From Phanerochaete sordida (taxonomy: Eukaryota; Basidiomycota; Agaricomycetes; Polyporales; Phanerochaetaceae), in assembly GCA_019973155.2 (NCBI GenBank), contig BPQB01000004.1:310001-374000 (forward strand): a stretch of 64,000 bases of DNA, written 5' to 3'. Of the stretch, positions 33,601-46,386 are shown piece after piece. Both the position numbers and the translations under genes were made by a program. A model generated the notes under the pieces. It searched no databases. It was not told where the DNA came from and saw only the letters and a list, made by a program, of their open reading frames with translations. Numbering within the stretch: position 1 is the first letter of the stretch; every line of letters starts with the position of its first letter.

Positions 33601-35212
33601 ACCAGCAGTTTCCCTCTAGGAATTGCTCGCAGACCTCGTCGGAGACGCCCAGATACTGTAACCAAATGCTGTCGTCAGCAGTCGAAAGAGACGCATCAAA
33701 CCCCGCCGACCTTTTTCCACTCGCACACTGGAGGGTGTAACCGCCAGCACTGGCGCCCGTTTGTGCACTTCATGTTCCTTGTCATGTACATGATGCATGG
33801 AGGCCTGAACTCGTCGGTTGCCACAGGTTCGGCCGTGGCAGGTGACACATTTGGGGACGTGGCAGCCGCAGGCGGGAGGACAGGGGATTTCGCAGTCACA
33901 TTCTGGGTAGGGACATGATGCTCTGCAGGTAGAATCTCCGGCGGATGTGCATACGGACAGCGTTCGCCCCGCCTGCACCGACCCCTAGCAAAGTCGCGGC
34001 AGGCCTCAGTTGGGACGTTTCTCGCAGCAGTCGTGGGGGCTGCAGTCGGTAGCGAGGTAGCTGCGGCAGGCTTTGCAGCCACCGATGGAGCTGTGCTGCG
34101 ACTGTTGACGGTTGCGGCGTCGGGCGAGGGAGTAGACTTTTCCTTCCCCCGGCTCTCTGTCGTTGACGGAGATGCGGTTTCGGACTGTGATCGGGTAAGC
34201 CGAGGATGTAGGTTATATGGAGAAACGGACACATACTCTTTTCGCACGGACATGCTGCCGATGGCATCGTCTGCCATAAGGGCAGCGGCCTATTTGGAAT
34301 TTGCGGCATATCTCTTCACTTTTCTGCGAACTCAGACGTCAGTGGGCTCTCAATAAGCACGATGGATGCGCCTACTCGAGGCTTCGCGATCAGGAGACTG
34401 CTTTCGGCCTCGTCGTCAGAGGATGAGGAAGACGTCTCTGCTGATACTTCATCCTCATCCTCCGAATCCGATGCAGTAGCGAGAATAGAGATTGCGTCTG
34501 CGTCTGAGGCCGCGTCGTCATCGACGGGAGAGAACTCCGATGCAGCATTGTCATCCTATACAGATGTCAACCGCGACGACCGACGACTAGCTTTCCGAGC
34601 TTACGGGAAGGATATGCGGTCTTGGGCAACCCGCTCTCTTACATCTGCCCTTCGCGAAGTTACGACACGGCGGTAGGTTCGTGGGGTGCCGGCGAGGGCA
34701 ATTGGTTTGCGTACACCTGCCCTGTAGATAGTACAGACATGCGGATCTGCTCAACCTCTAAGCTCACAGAGAAAGCTGAAATGAGCGGATCCGTCCAGGA
34801 CGCTGAGATACCCGCGCGTACGTACCCGCTGTGCTTGTTTGGATGACGCGGCGTCATTCGTCCCAGTCGCCTGCGGCGCTTGCGCGGCTGGAACGGTGGT
34901 TCCGGCATTCCCCCTCATAGTGGGCTGAGACACAGCTGGAGTCGGATCCTTGACGAGGGCGGAGTTCAGGTGAGACCAGATGCACGGAGTGTGGCGTCAG
35001 CTTACAGGGAGTCCTGGAGATTCGGTCTCCGCGTGCCGCCTGGGAGCACGCTTGCGCTTTGGGGGGCCTTCAGCATGCTGCGGCGAGGCAGTGTCCTGTG
35101 CCTCCTGGACTTTAACGTTAACCCTGGTGTTGGCGCGCGGCTGCTGCTGAGCGGGCACGGCGTCGTCAGCGGTCGCCCCTGCGCGGTGCTTGCGCACGGC
35201 TGTCGGGGACAT
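30646..35212 (-). CDS. RBR-type E3 ubiquitin ligase with seven CCCH zinc fingers and an RRM-like domain
   Basis: ATG 35212 (MSPTAVRKHRAG; in-frame TGA four codons upstream). In-phase exons 35212-35006, 34948-34826, 34757-34605, 34555-34376, 34323-34237 and from 34184 reveal CCCH fingers: CLYYLQGRCTQTNCPRRH, CRNFAKGRCKRAGCPRPH, CRKFQIGRCPYGRRCHRQH, CRDFARGRCRRGERCPYAH, a variant ending TNGRQCWRLH, CEQFLEGNCWLGENCWKRH (joined by an intron at 33698-33660) and CWDFLRGRCTREKCKYAH. A long exon then gives an RRM-like segment (SRVIFIKNVPSNRTKGDIIH) and, at the C-terminus, RING1 (CPVCLDEV..CGHSWCKSC), IBR (FYCPTPDC..CAKC) and RING2 (CPACKIPIERISGCNHVAC). The Cys of SGCNH is the expected catalytic thiol. 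An acidic Ser/Asp/Glu exon separates fingers 2 and 3. Total about 1,200 residues. Probably an RNA-binding ubiquitin ligase; targets unknown. Middle exon edges (33600-32880) are approximate. Confidence 0.78.
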
Positions 35213-35764
35213 AGCGGGCAAAGGTCATAGATCGCTGCGGGCGTCGTGGTCGTCTGGAGCGAAGCGACGGGCAGCGTGTGTGCAGTGCCCACGGAGATGA
35301 GCGTCCTGGAGTCAGGGTTTCTCACCTCCCGGAGCCTTGCGCAACCGCTGCGAACCTTGCGATGCGCCGATCACCGATCCCTGATGTGCGGTAACAAACG
35401 ATTCTTACTCAGTAACACTTTAGATCTTACCCGTTTCTAACGGGTCAATACCCGCTTTTGTAGTCTTCTTCAATCACTCTTCTATCCGCTCCTTAGCTTC
35501 GTGGCGCGTGGGACCCCACTGCCGCCGGGCAGCACGCAGATCCCCCTGCCTCGTGCTGTGCACCGTCGACGGCGGGACCGAGCCTCCATCTCACTCAAGT
35601 GTGCTCACAATCAAGGACGGGCTCCAGGTAGAAGGCCCAGGTGGCCTGCGCTTCGCAGACGACACGCATGGGTGCACAGGCGCTAAAATTATATTGAAAC
35701 ACGAGGAGACGCAGGAAAACAGGCGAAAACGGGCGGGTATGCACTGCAGATGGATATCGGATGG
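35213..35764. other. intergenic with a short hairpin
   Basis: About 550 bases between the start of the RBR gene and the stop of the Kar5-like gene. No gene is supported apart from the hairpin at 35429. Confidence 0.4.
35429..35445. repeat. perfect 7-bp hairpin
   Basis: ACCCGTT-TCT-AACGGGT is a perfect stem with a three-base loop, in AT-rich sequence upstream of the RBR gene. Its role is unknown. Confidence 0.4.
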
Positions 35765-38349
35765 CTAGACACGAGCGGGAGAGAGGCAGGGAAGCAGAAC
35801 GGCGACGGCAGTGCTGGCTGGTAGACTAGGGCGCATAGCCCTCCGTTCTTCGAGCGCAGAGGCGGTCGGGGGTCCGCGAGAAGCGTCTGTGCGGGGAGCG
35901 TTCGCCAGAGTAAGGGGCTGCACGGGCGGCGAGATAGGCGGAGCGCGAAGGCAGTAGAGCGAGAGTTGGCGGAGGCGGACACGAGTAGGCGGGCGTGGCC
36001 GCTTCGCTGCATTGACAGTGCGGCCTCTGAGCGTCGCGAGAGCCTTCGCCAACCTTGTCGCCGAGAGACAATGCACGTAAGAGAGCAGTGGTCGGAAGCC
36101 ATTTCCTAAGAGAGCACGCTAGGAGCAGAGAACCCTTAGGGGCCGTGAGCAGGGTCCGGCAATACTTGATCGCGCGGGCAGGGCTGCACACGTACCGCAA
36201 CGGTGGAGACCCCCACACGCAAGAGGCACCATACCGCTTGAAGGCAAAACCATCCAACCCGGACAGCCGGCAGCTGTAGCAGAACATCTAGGTTTGGCCG
36301 GTTCCCTGTGATCAATGAGATAGATGTCCGCCAGACCATGAGGCACGGTGTGCGCCGGCACTTACCGCCGGGGACCGTCTGCAGGAGCCACGTTAGACTA
36401 TACTCAGCACCCGCGCGCAGCCAAGGCGCATCCCAAACACCCGCACGATAACGGCGCGCGAGGCTTAGCTCCTCCTTGACGGCGACCGCAGACGCGTTGA
36501 TAGCCGACAGCTCGTCACGGGTCCCATTCGCCAGTGCGGCCAAGGCAAATGCAAGGGTTGCGGCAGAATGTGTGGCGTCTTGCTGCACGCGCTGCGCAGC
36601 GGTCGCCTGTGAGGCGTGTATCGCGAGCTGGGTAGTCGCCTCGGAGCTTGTTGCCAGCAGCCGCTCGATAGCCTGTATGTAACCCATCGCCATCAAACCC
36701 GAGGGCGTAAGGCTGCCGACAACTTGCCTGCTGCAGCGATCGTATGTCTAAATTCAAGGTTTGCCATTGCGCCATAGCGGAGCTCTAGAATTTTCGGGAA
36801 GGTTAGGTAGCGGATGGATATCCAAAGGGCTCCACCCGCCGCTTGTTCTTGCAGAGCCTGGTACTGAACGGCCATTGCTGCGAATACTGACGAAGCTTCA
36901 GCTTCGAGTGCGGTCCTGAACGGCGTCACGAGGGCATGTAGGGCGACAGAGTGCTGTTTGCGTGGTCAATGACGCGGGCGCGGGGACAGCGAGATACCGT
37001 ACCTTGTCGATTGCGAGCTCAAGGTTCAGGCTCATCTGCAACAGCGTTAGCGGTCCCTTTCCCTCGAGGGTTTGTCAGATGCCGTGGTACCTCTTGGTCG
37101 GCAAGTCGGCCGGCTAGGGCGTGCGACTCGAGTATCTCTGCCACCATGCCCCTGAGGACCATCGCAGCCTAGGCCAGATGAGCGTTCGATGCGGCGCAGA
37201 CACGTGCATGGCTCGCGTACCTCCGCAGATAGTCTGTCAACGGTCTCGGACAGCACGCTGGAGGCCTGTGACAGGTCGCGTTCCATGGCTCCCATATCGG
37301 CCAGCGCCGCTTGCGCCCGCTGTCCCGCTAGATCAATCCGTGGATCACGAACTTTGTGAGGTTGACGTACTTGGAGAATGTAGTTCACCTGGTCCTGCCT
37401 CGAAAGGCTGCTTTCTGCCTGCGACTGGACCACTCGGAGGAGGGATAATACATCTACAGTGGCATTTCTGTATGTTTCTTTAGCAGTATCTTCATCATGT
37501 ATGAGCTGGGTTAGTCAAAAACGGAGGCGAACAGCCATATCCACATACCAATTTCATGCCATCTCCGGTAGGCATAACATAGTTGCGCTATGTATCGCGA
37601 TTCAGCGGCCTACAAGGGGACAATCAGAAAACCAGACTAACGGGCTTCTCGGAGGTATCCGGAGTAGCTAGACCAGTATTGCGCACTCCTGGACAACGCC
37701 CTGATCGTCGCGACGGTGCCCCACAATCAGCAAAGCGCATATATGCTATCAGAACGGTCCAGACGAACTCGACGCAAGTGTTCAGTGACGCCCTTGACGG
37801 GTATTCTGGCGATGGGCCTTCGGCCGCGTGCGGCGCGCACTCAAGCGGGGGCGAGTGATTCGCGGTGGCGAGTTCGCAGAGGGTCATCGCAATCGCAGCT
37901 AGGGTGGATATCAGCGCATATAGTCGCCGTGCGCGCGCTTCTGATTACCCCGTATTCGTTCGCCCTCGTCGACTTCGAGCTCCCCGCAATGCACGCGAAG
38001 CGCGCCTGCCACGCGTCGGAAGCAGTCTGGCCTCCGCGCGTCATGATAGGCCTCGAGTTGAGCTAGTCGCACAAGCGAGGTCAGGTAGGCATTGACGTAA
38101 CGGAACCGGGTGTGCTCACCGGCCTTTTCGATGATCGTCGCCACTTCTGCCTGCTGTGCAAGATCTGAATGGCGCATGCATAAGCCGACTCGACCGTAGC
38201 ATGACTTCGGCTAACCAACCTGATAGTTCGGGTGCATTCGCGCTTCCAGCGACGGCATTTGTGGCCGTGCTTGGCCGCGAGAACCCTCGTCCACTTGCAG
38301 GGATGCAGCCCAATATCACGGCACAGAAGATGGGCAGATGTGGGAACAT
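35765..38349 (-). CDS. Kar5/Tht1-type nuclear fusion (karyogamy) protein
   Basis: Kar5/Tht1/Brambleberry proteins sit in the ER and nuclear envelope and are needed for nuclear membrane fusion after mating. ATG 38349 starts a signal peptide (MFPHLPIFCAVILGCIPASG). The Kar5 cysteine motifs follow across exons: CFRRVAGALRVHCGELEVDEGERIR joined (GGG/GTAATC to CCTAG/CTGCGA) to AAIAMTLCELATA, then QYWSSYSGYLREA, QLCYAYRRWHEI and DTAKETYRNATVDVLSLLR. A coiled-coil-like region (AALADMGAMERDLSQASSVL; QAIERLLATSSEATTQLAIH) precedes hydrophobic segments near VGWFCLQAVWCLLRVGVSTVA. The last intron (GCG/GTACGT to CTCCTAG/CGTGCT) leads in phase to a basic, Pro-rich tail and a stop at 35765. It is divergent from the GST gene. 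The many small introns make some exon edges uncertain. Confidence 0.78.
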
Positions 38350-38669
38350 TTTGCGCTGCGGGTCGACCCTTTGTCGCGTTTTGTCGCAATATCAGAAGTG
38401 ACTGGTCGAGATATGAGCTAGAATGGCCAGAAAATGGAGACCCTGCGGAGGAGGTCGAGACGGTCGCAGGCGAAAGCGCGACAGGTCGTGTCGGGCTGCT
38501 TAGCGCCTCGAGTCATGTGATCGTGGACAGCGCGCGCCGTGCGGAGTTCGCTCGACGGCGAACGGATGCCATCTTTCGAACAGACCGCCACGTCCTTCAA
38601 GCTCTCTTGCTGGCAGCGCTGTAATTTTGTGTTGTTTTTCTAGTATTTTGTTCTACCAGTCCTTTCGCC

Positions 38670-39775
38670 ATGTCATCAAGTGAAACGTCCACCACCCTGA
38701 CGGTGCACCACCTGAACGACTCAAGGTCCCAGCGGATGCTGTGGCTTCTGGTGAGAGCGAACCTTGTTTTTCTAGGCGTACACCGACAGATGTCTCGGCA
38801 CTTTTCTCCTTCGCGCGTAGGAGGAGCTCGAAGTCTCCTATAACATCACCAAGTATCACCGTCTCGAAGACGGCAGCACTCCCGCAGAATTGATCGCTAT
38901 CAACCCCTTGGGAACAGCCCCCGTCATCACGGACGGCGACGTCACGCTAGCGGAAAGCGGAGCTATTGTTGGTATGCCTCATCGGGGCCCGCCTAGCTGA
39001 CGTCGTATCTAACATCATTCGGAACAGAATACATCTTGGGCAAGTACGGCAACGGCAGGTTCTCTCCTCCCGAGGCTGGGAAAATCCACAACTTGTTTTG
39101 TACGTCCTATTATGCTCTTGCGGTTTCAGAATGCACCCCTGCGTCTGCAGACCCGTACGTTCCTGATTAAACCTTGCGTTGACAGTCACCCATTACACCG
39201 AGGGCACCCTGATGCCTTTACTCGTGCAGAGGCTCATTTATGGCCTAGTGCCCCAGCGGTCGCCGTTCATCGTCCGCCCGCTTCTGTGGTACATCTTCTC
39301 TACGTTAGACAATTTAGTGGTGCAGCCTCGTCTCACGCGCCAAGCAACCTTCGTGCGTCGCCTCTGCCTATCTACGCGGCCGCCGCAGCGGCCTAAGTCG
39401 CATACCTTCTCACGGTCGCCCCGGGTAGATCGAGGAACACCTGTCAAAATGCGGAGACTGGTTGGCTGGAGGACAGGGACCCACATCCGCTGACTTCATG
39501 ATGTCGTTCGCATTGGAAGCGTGGGTCGAGGGGAATCCGGAGATGCTGGGTCCCAAGATCAAAGAGTACGTTAAGCGAATCCATGCTCGGTACGTTCCTT
39601 TGGTCCCGACCTTCTTTACCCTGCCTGATGGGATTTTGGCTATGCCGCAGCCCAGCCTATCAGCGTGTAAGTCACCCTCCTCGTGCGCGGTACTTCTTCC
39701 GGCAACTGACCAAACCCTTGCCACCAGGCACTGGAGAAGGGGGGCGAGTACAAATACGCGAAGCCCGCTCTGTGA
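38670..39775 (+). CDS. glutathione S-transferase
   Basis: GSTs join glutathione to electrophiles; the Gtt1-like fungal class is membrane-associated and acts in detoxification. Exons give MSSSETSTTLTVHHLNDSRS, then QRMLWLLEELEVSYNITKYHR and PLGTAPVITDGDVTLAESGAIVEYILGKYG, the thioredoxin-fold GSH site with the cis-Pro (APV) and ES motif. The helical C-domain includes GQGPTSADFMMSFALEAW. The S-Q-R-x-L-W-L-L-E-E-L start resembles the Gtt1 group. The last exons join HAR/PAYQR and QR/ALEKGGEYKYAKPAL in phase, ending with TGA at 39773-39775. The ATG context (GCCATGT) is good. It shares a 320-base divergent promoter with the Kar5-like gene; no functional link is implied. Confidence 0.87.
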
Positions 39776-40436
39776 TCGGTTCAGGAGATTGCGCGCACCC
39801 CTTACACGTTGGAATCCATTCGTTGGCTCGGATTTCTCGGACACTCTGTTTCGGTAATTTGTTGATCGGGTGTGACAAACCTGGATTTCCTTCTAGTTGC
39901 TGCATACGGCATAGTAGCATAGAGCCCTGGATGGCCGCAGCGGTTTCTGATGCATGTTCCTGTGCTCTACCTGCGCTCCCACGTCGTAATAGAGAACGCC
40001 GCTTGGGATTCTGCTTCTTGGCCCTGAAGATATGTGCCCAGGCAACGTGTTTCCAGGGTCTACGTAAGGAGGTCGTATGTTACATCGCACTGGCTAATCC
40101 GCCAGGGCCGTCAGAATATCTACATGGAACCGGGATGGATACATAGAGGCGTATTACAACTCAATCGGAGCGTTAATGATAGGTTACAGTACTAGGGATA
40201 CACTGGTCGGGGAGCGAACATGGGTGGTCCTCGAAATGCGAAAGGGTGGTGCAAATGGAGAAAAATAAACAATACATGCGATGAAATATGGCCTGTGCTT
40301 CAAGAAAATAGGACGAGTAATCGTTCGAATGGCTTATAAAGTGCAGCGTCAACAAAAAAGACGGCGCGCGAAGCCGGTCTAGGACGAATTAGGGAGAATC
40401 TATGATACTCACAGGGCCAGAAATTTTTTGACGGAT
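39776..40436. other. intergenic, convergent 3' flanks
   Basis: About 660 bases between the stops of the GST gene and the following minus-strand gene. AT-rich, with no supported gene. Confidence 0.4.
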
Positions 40437-41967
40437 CTAACGGCGGTCATCGAGCCGGATTTTCTTGGAGGCGGGACCGCCTTGGGCGAGCTTCGCCTCC
40501 CACCGCGCGGGACCATCGTCCTCGACCCACTCACCGGTGACTGGGTCCCGTTCGAAGTCCCCGTCGCGGTAGCCGTACCGCTCGCGCAGCAGCTTGAGGA
40601 GCGGGTTCCGAAGCGCGGGGTCCATGCGCACGTTCTCGCCCGGGTGGTAGCTGCCGACGCCGTGGCGCGAGAGGCTCTCCTCGAAGAGCGCCTCGTCGTA
40701 CGTGCAGCCGCAGTTGAGCGTGCCCGGCGGCGCCATGCGCGGCGGATGCGCGCGCCGCTCCCGGCGCGAGTCGTGCCAGGCACACAGCGCGTTGCCCGCG
40801 CGGTTCAGCGAGCAGAACAGCTTGATGCGCGCCTCGGTGCGCGCGCGCCAGCCCTCGTCCGCGGGCGACGCGAGCGGCGTTGGCAGCCCGCCTGCGCCAC
40901 CGCCGTACGAGACGCGTTGCAGCTCCTTCTCGAGGTGCTCGGCCCGGCTGCGTGCGGACTGGTACTTGTGCTCGAGGTCCGAGACGCGTGCTCTGAGCGC
41001 GCGCACCTCGTCCTCGAGGCGGTCCTGCGAGCCGCGCGAAGAGCGGCCCATGGAGAGGCCATGCGTCGCGATAGATGGCGGCGACACAGCCATCGCCATA
41101 CCGGTCGGCGAGGTCGAGATGGGAGATGGGAGGATCGTGGGTGGCTGCATGACGGGCGCACGCGACTGCTGGGGCTGGTAGGAAAAGTGATCCGGGTACG
41201 ATGAGGGCATCGCGTGTGTTGGGCTCCCAGACCCAGAGTAAGAAGAATTATACTGCTGATAGGATAGGAGCGCGTTCGGCGGACTGTCTGAATGAAGGGG
41301 AGTGTTTGGGGTGGCGAGATAAGGAGCGAAAGAGTCTTCCGCTGGTGGCGCGACGATGTAACTTCCAGGAAGCGCAGAAGTTGGGGAGGGTGTCCAAGCC
41401 ATGCCAGACGGAGACGCATGAGAAGGGGAATGTGACGACAGGCCAAGGTCTCCCATGGCCCCAGAAAGACTCGAAGTCCCGACCTGGCTCAGGTGTCTCG
41501 CACTCGAGCTGCGGTACTGGTCGTGCTGCGGGGTATGAGTGGCATGCGAGCGACAACAGCGTGTGCGTGCTTACCGACTGCGAGTAGCTCTCGGGGTTAT
41601 AGAAGTGCTGCTGATCTCCGCTGCCGCCCCTACGGCTGGATCCAGAGGACTGAATACCTCCTGAGAATCCTCGATGACTCGGGTTTTGCTCGTCTTTGAG
41701 TGAAGCAGACGACCAGTTTCCGTAAGGATGCGTCATGATTGACAACTCGCCACGGGTAGAACTATGCGAATGCTTTCGCTTGTAGCGTGTAGAAGACGTA
41801 GTGGAATATCTGGCGGTGCGAGACGGCGACCGAGAAGAGGGAGGGGAGTGCAGCAGGCTATGCCCGGTATCGAGAGCGACTGGCTCGACCTTGACAGTGG
41901 TGGAGCTAGGCGACAACCCGTCGCAGCTGTTATAAGAGTCGGAGGAGTCCATGGCGGTGCAGACCAT
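40437..41967 (-). CDS. conserved fungal protein with coiled coil and Cys-rich C-terminal module, unknown function
   Basis: Two main exons. ATG 41967 (or 41952, MDSSDSYNSC) opens a Ser-rich disordered N-terminus; an intron (TCG/GTAAGC to GCCAG/GTCGGG, near 41570-41470) leads in phase to VGTSSLSGAMGDLG. After a Pro/Ser/Tyr-rich stretch there is a coiled coil (QDRLEDEVRALRARVSDLEH to AEHLEKELQRV). A compact C-terminal module follows: LFCSLNRAGNALCAWHDSRR, then LNCGCTYDEALFEESL, YHPGENVRMDPALRNPLL, LLRERYGYRDGDFERDPVTG. The Cys and His residues could bind metal, and VTGEW..WE ends the module. I have no name for this domain, though it looks well ordered. A transcription-linked role is possible but unproven. 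Confidence 0.72.
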
Positions 41968-43134
41968 AGGTCACGGTGGATGTGCTGGTCAAGAACACGA
42001 GTCGGAACCGTGTGTTGGCTGCCTTAACGATGCGGATGTTGAGCAACAGGCAGGCTGATCAAGGGTCGCGAGGGACGGTATCATGTTCTCCACTGATCCA
42101 GCGGGCGTAGATATAGCACAGGTCGCCCATGTGAAGGATCAAATCCGCTAAGCGACCAGGCTTTCCGCGAGTTTGCGATGAATGCTCGGGGCTTGAGGGG
42201 CGACCAGACCCCAAGAACTTGGTCGACTGCTTGCCCTTCCTTTCGTTGCGATATCACTTGAGCGGTCGTTCTGATGGGCTTGGGGCGTCGCAAAGACCCC
42301 GGTGCCGTAAAGAAACGGGTAACATCCTGGCAGGTTAACAAGAAAAGTGTGAGAACGGGGGTGGCCCTTGGCACGGATCGCCCAGAGAATCTCGCGGGGT
42401 TAGGTTTCGAGAGAGACTCACCCGGGGGAAGAGCGAAAGCGCAGTCCTCGCAGCCATCCGGTGTCACCTCGGACAACGGTGGCGGTTTTCATTTGATGAT
42501 CTCGACGTCGGCACACTAGGACGATCACAGGCACTCCTTTCCGCAACAAGCCTTGATTCCGGCCTGTCCACGTGCGAGCTCGCCCTCAGCGCCGCCGACA
42601 GCGACGGCAGCAGCCCTGACCGCACCGGGCGTCGTGTGGCGTCGCGCGAACGCTACCCGTGGCCGGCGGAGTAACCGCCATCATCCTCGAGGGCCTCGGC
42701 GGCCTCGAGGGCCCCGTCGGCATCGAGGTGCCCCCATCGCTCGCGCCCCGCACAGCTGACGCAAGTCTTATCCCAGCGTGTTGGGATCATGATCAGCCGG
42801 TCCCTACCGAGTCTCTGGGAGAGCGATACGCTTGGGTTGCACACCTAGGGTTGATATCAAAGCGCATAGCCGGACTTGATTCGGTCACCGCGCGCGCGAT
42901 CTGGCGGCGATCAACTTGCCGTTCACGCGAGAGCAGTGGACAACTCGGAGGCAGGGCAGCCCGCCTTGCGACGACCAGAGTGGCGCAATCGGCGACGGGA
43001 GGCTGACGAACGTACGCGTTAGATTCTCATCGCTGTACCGCAGCATGACATGCAGAAAGTGCAACTCCGAACGTGATGATGATTACAGAATTGGGCATGG
43101 CGGAACGCGTAGTCGTGATTCTTGTCGTCTGCGC
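41968..43134. other. gene-poor stretch, nothing supported
   Basis: No gene with an ATG and splice support is seen. The minus frame at 42081-42476 opens only with TTG. GC-rich short direct repeats (CTCGAGGGCC) occur near 42687-42715. Confidence 0.35.
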
Positions 43135-43500
43135 CTACGGCGACCGCTCGGCGACATAGCCTGGGGGAGTGGTGCGGGTGATGAAGTGATTTGGGGTGCC
43201 CCTAGGATCACAACAGCCCGACCAAACATTAGCAAGATGCTGTAAAGATGGAAATGCCGCACGGAGATCGACTAGCACAGGACGAAGACACGCGCCATAT
43301 CGAGCACCTACAATGTTCAACGTGAGCACATGCGCTGCAAAGAATCTGAGATGTCTTACAGACAGCAAGTGTACTTGGCAGATTCTGTTCGGTCGATAAC
43401 GCCGCGTCCAATCCTGGAAGACAGAGCCTGTGGCCATGAGAGCGAAGAAGCTGAGTTATGTCTTGATATATGATGAGTGCCCAACATAACTTACGACGTC
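43135..43500 (-). pseudogene. eroded F-box/LRR-family fragment
   Basis: A minus-strand frame (ATG 43437) includes VFQDWTRRYRPNRICQVHLL, RFFAAHVLTLNIVGARYG and DLRAAFPSLQHLANVW. The D-W-x-R-x-Y, R-F..A-x-x-V-x-x-L and F-P-S-L-x-x-L spacing is that of the region after the F-box in mushroom F-box/LRR proteins. A GTAAGT..CCACAG intron seems to precede it (43500-43430). I find neither the F-box itself nor a continuation of the LRRs, and the frame stops at 43135. It is best read as a degraded copy. Confidence 0.3.
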
Positions 43501-44656
43501 CCACGAGCACAGAAGCGAAGAATAGAGGACTGGGCTATGATGGGCACGACATCATAACCAAGTGCACAGCATTGTAGGCGGAACCGGTGCGATGCTCGAT
43601 CCTGGGAGTGATGTGCGGCTTGACCGCAGAGGGCTCAAGACGCTCCGGTTGCGTTGAGCATTGCAAGGGCCAGAAGGTCGAGGCTGCTCGTGCGGACCGA
43701 GGCAACCATCGCCGCTACCCTGACAATGGTTCCGTGCGAAATCGTCAAGCGAACGTAACCGGATTGTCGGAACGAGAACGTCTTAACAGCAGAGCAGCTG
43801 CCGTGCTGTGAATGAGACGACTTCTTCCGACCGCTGGCCTTGTCTTTCCGAACCCATCAGTCCGCAGAGCTGACAGCACCGACACTCACCGCCGTCCGCA
43901 GCGAAACATTGTCCTGCGGTTTCTCAGCCACATCAGACGTGGCCCCATCGAACGTAAAGCAGGTGCGAGGTCTGCGAACGTGGGGATTATTTGATGACGC
44001 ATGGAGGCGACGTGTGGTGAATATTGTCTTCAGAGTATCGTTATCGGTACACCTAAACGTCTATCAAGGGGTACTATGCGTCCTTCGGGTCGTCTTGTGG
44101 GTACTTATGCACGTCCCTCCACGGCTTTCCCTTCGGTAGCTGCTGGCTATGAGAACGCCAATGAGACCGGTCGCCACGCTACCCGGATCCCGTCGAGACA
44201 CGAAGCGAAGGGTGCTCACCTGGCCTGAGGAGGAAGCTTTATCTCCCCCGTGGTAACGTCTGTGTCAACGTATCGTGTAATCTCTACAGCAGGCCTCCCT
44301 GGGCATCTACCCCGACGAGAAACACGTTACAAAGTCGCACGGCGCAATTACGTGCGACTGACTTACATTCTGAACACACGAGGGATGGGCCAGCAGTGGA
44401 ACTGGGAGTTGCCTGAAGCGTCCTTCTCCCACTCACAGGAGTACTGGACGAGCTCAGCGATACGACATTTCGTTGGCTGGGGCGTGGCCGTCGCGCTCGA
44501 AGCAGACATGGGGCTCAAGCGCCCGCTTAGAACACGCTGCTTATTTTGGACCCACGTGGGGGTCCTCGCGAAACGTTGAAAAGCCGTACGACTTTTCGCT
44601 CCCATTCCCCATCTCTGCTCTCTACCGTCACCCCTCTCCTCCGCACAGCAGCCAAC
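43501..44656. other. upstream region of the S-adenosylhomocysteinase gene
   Basis: No gene is supported. The last 60 bases before 44657 are CT-rich (TCTGCTCTCTACCGTCACC), typical of a highly expressed fungal gene's leader. No clear TATA box was found. Confidence 0.4.

Positions 44657-46386
<1,730 letters not shown>

Noticed and set aside
33696..34277. ATG 34277 as the start of the RBR gene
   Set aside because: From it, the frame cannot use the good GTATGT..CACAG intron in phase. The upstream exon ending VRAKR does, and completes a CCCH finger.
34362..34676. Acidic, Ser-rich + strand frame of 104 codons with an ATG
   Set aside because: It is the antisense of the acidic exon and finger-2 exon of the RBR gene, which splice in phase on the minus strand and carry CCCH motifs. 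The composition is explained by that exon.
36000..40000. A mating-linked gene cluster around the Kar5-like gene
   Set aside because: No homeodomain, pheromone or receptor gene is present; the GST is a general detoxification gene.
42081..42476. 131-codon minus-strand frame in the 42-kb gap
   Set aside because: It opens with TTG, has no internal ATG and no recognisable domain.
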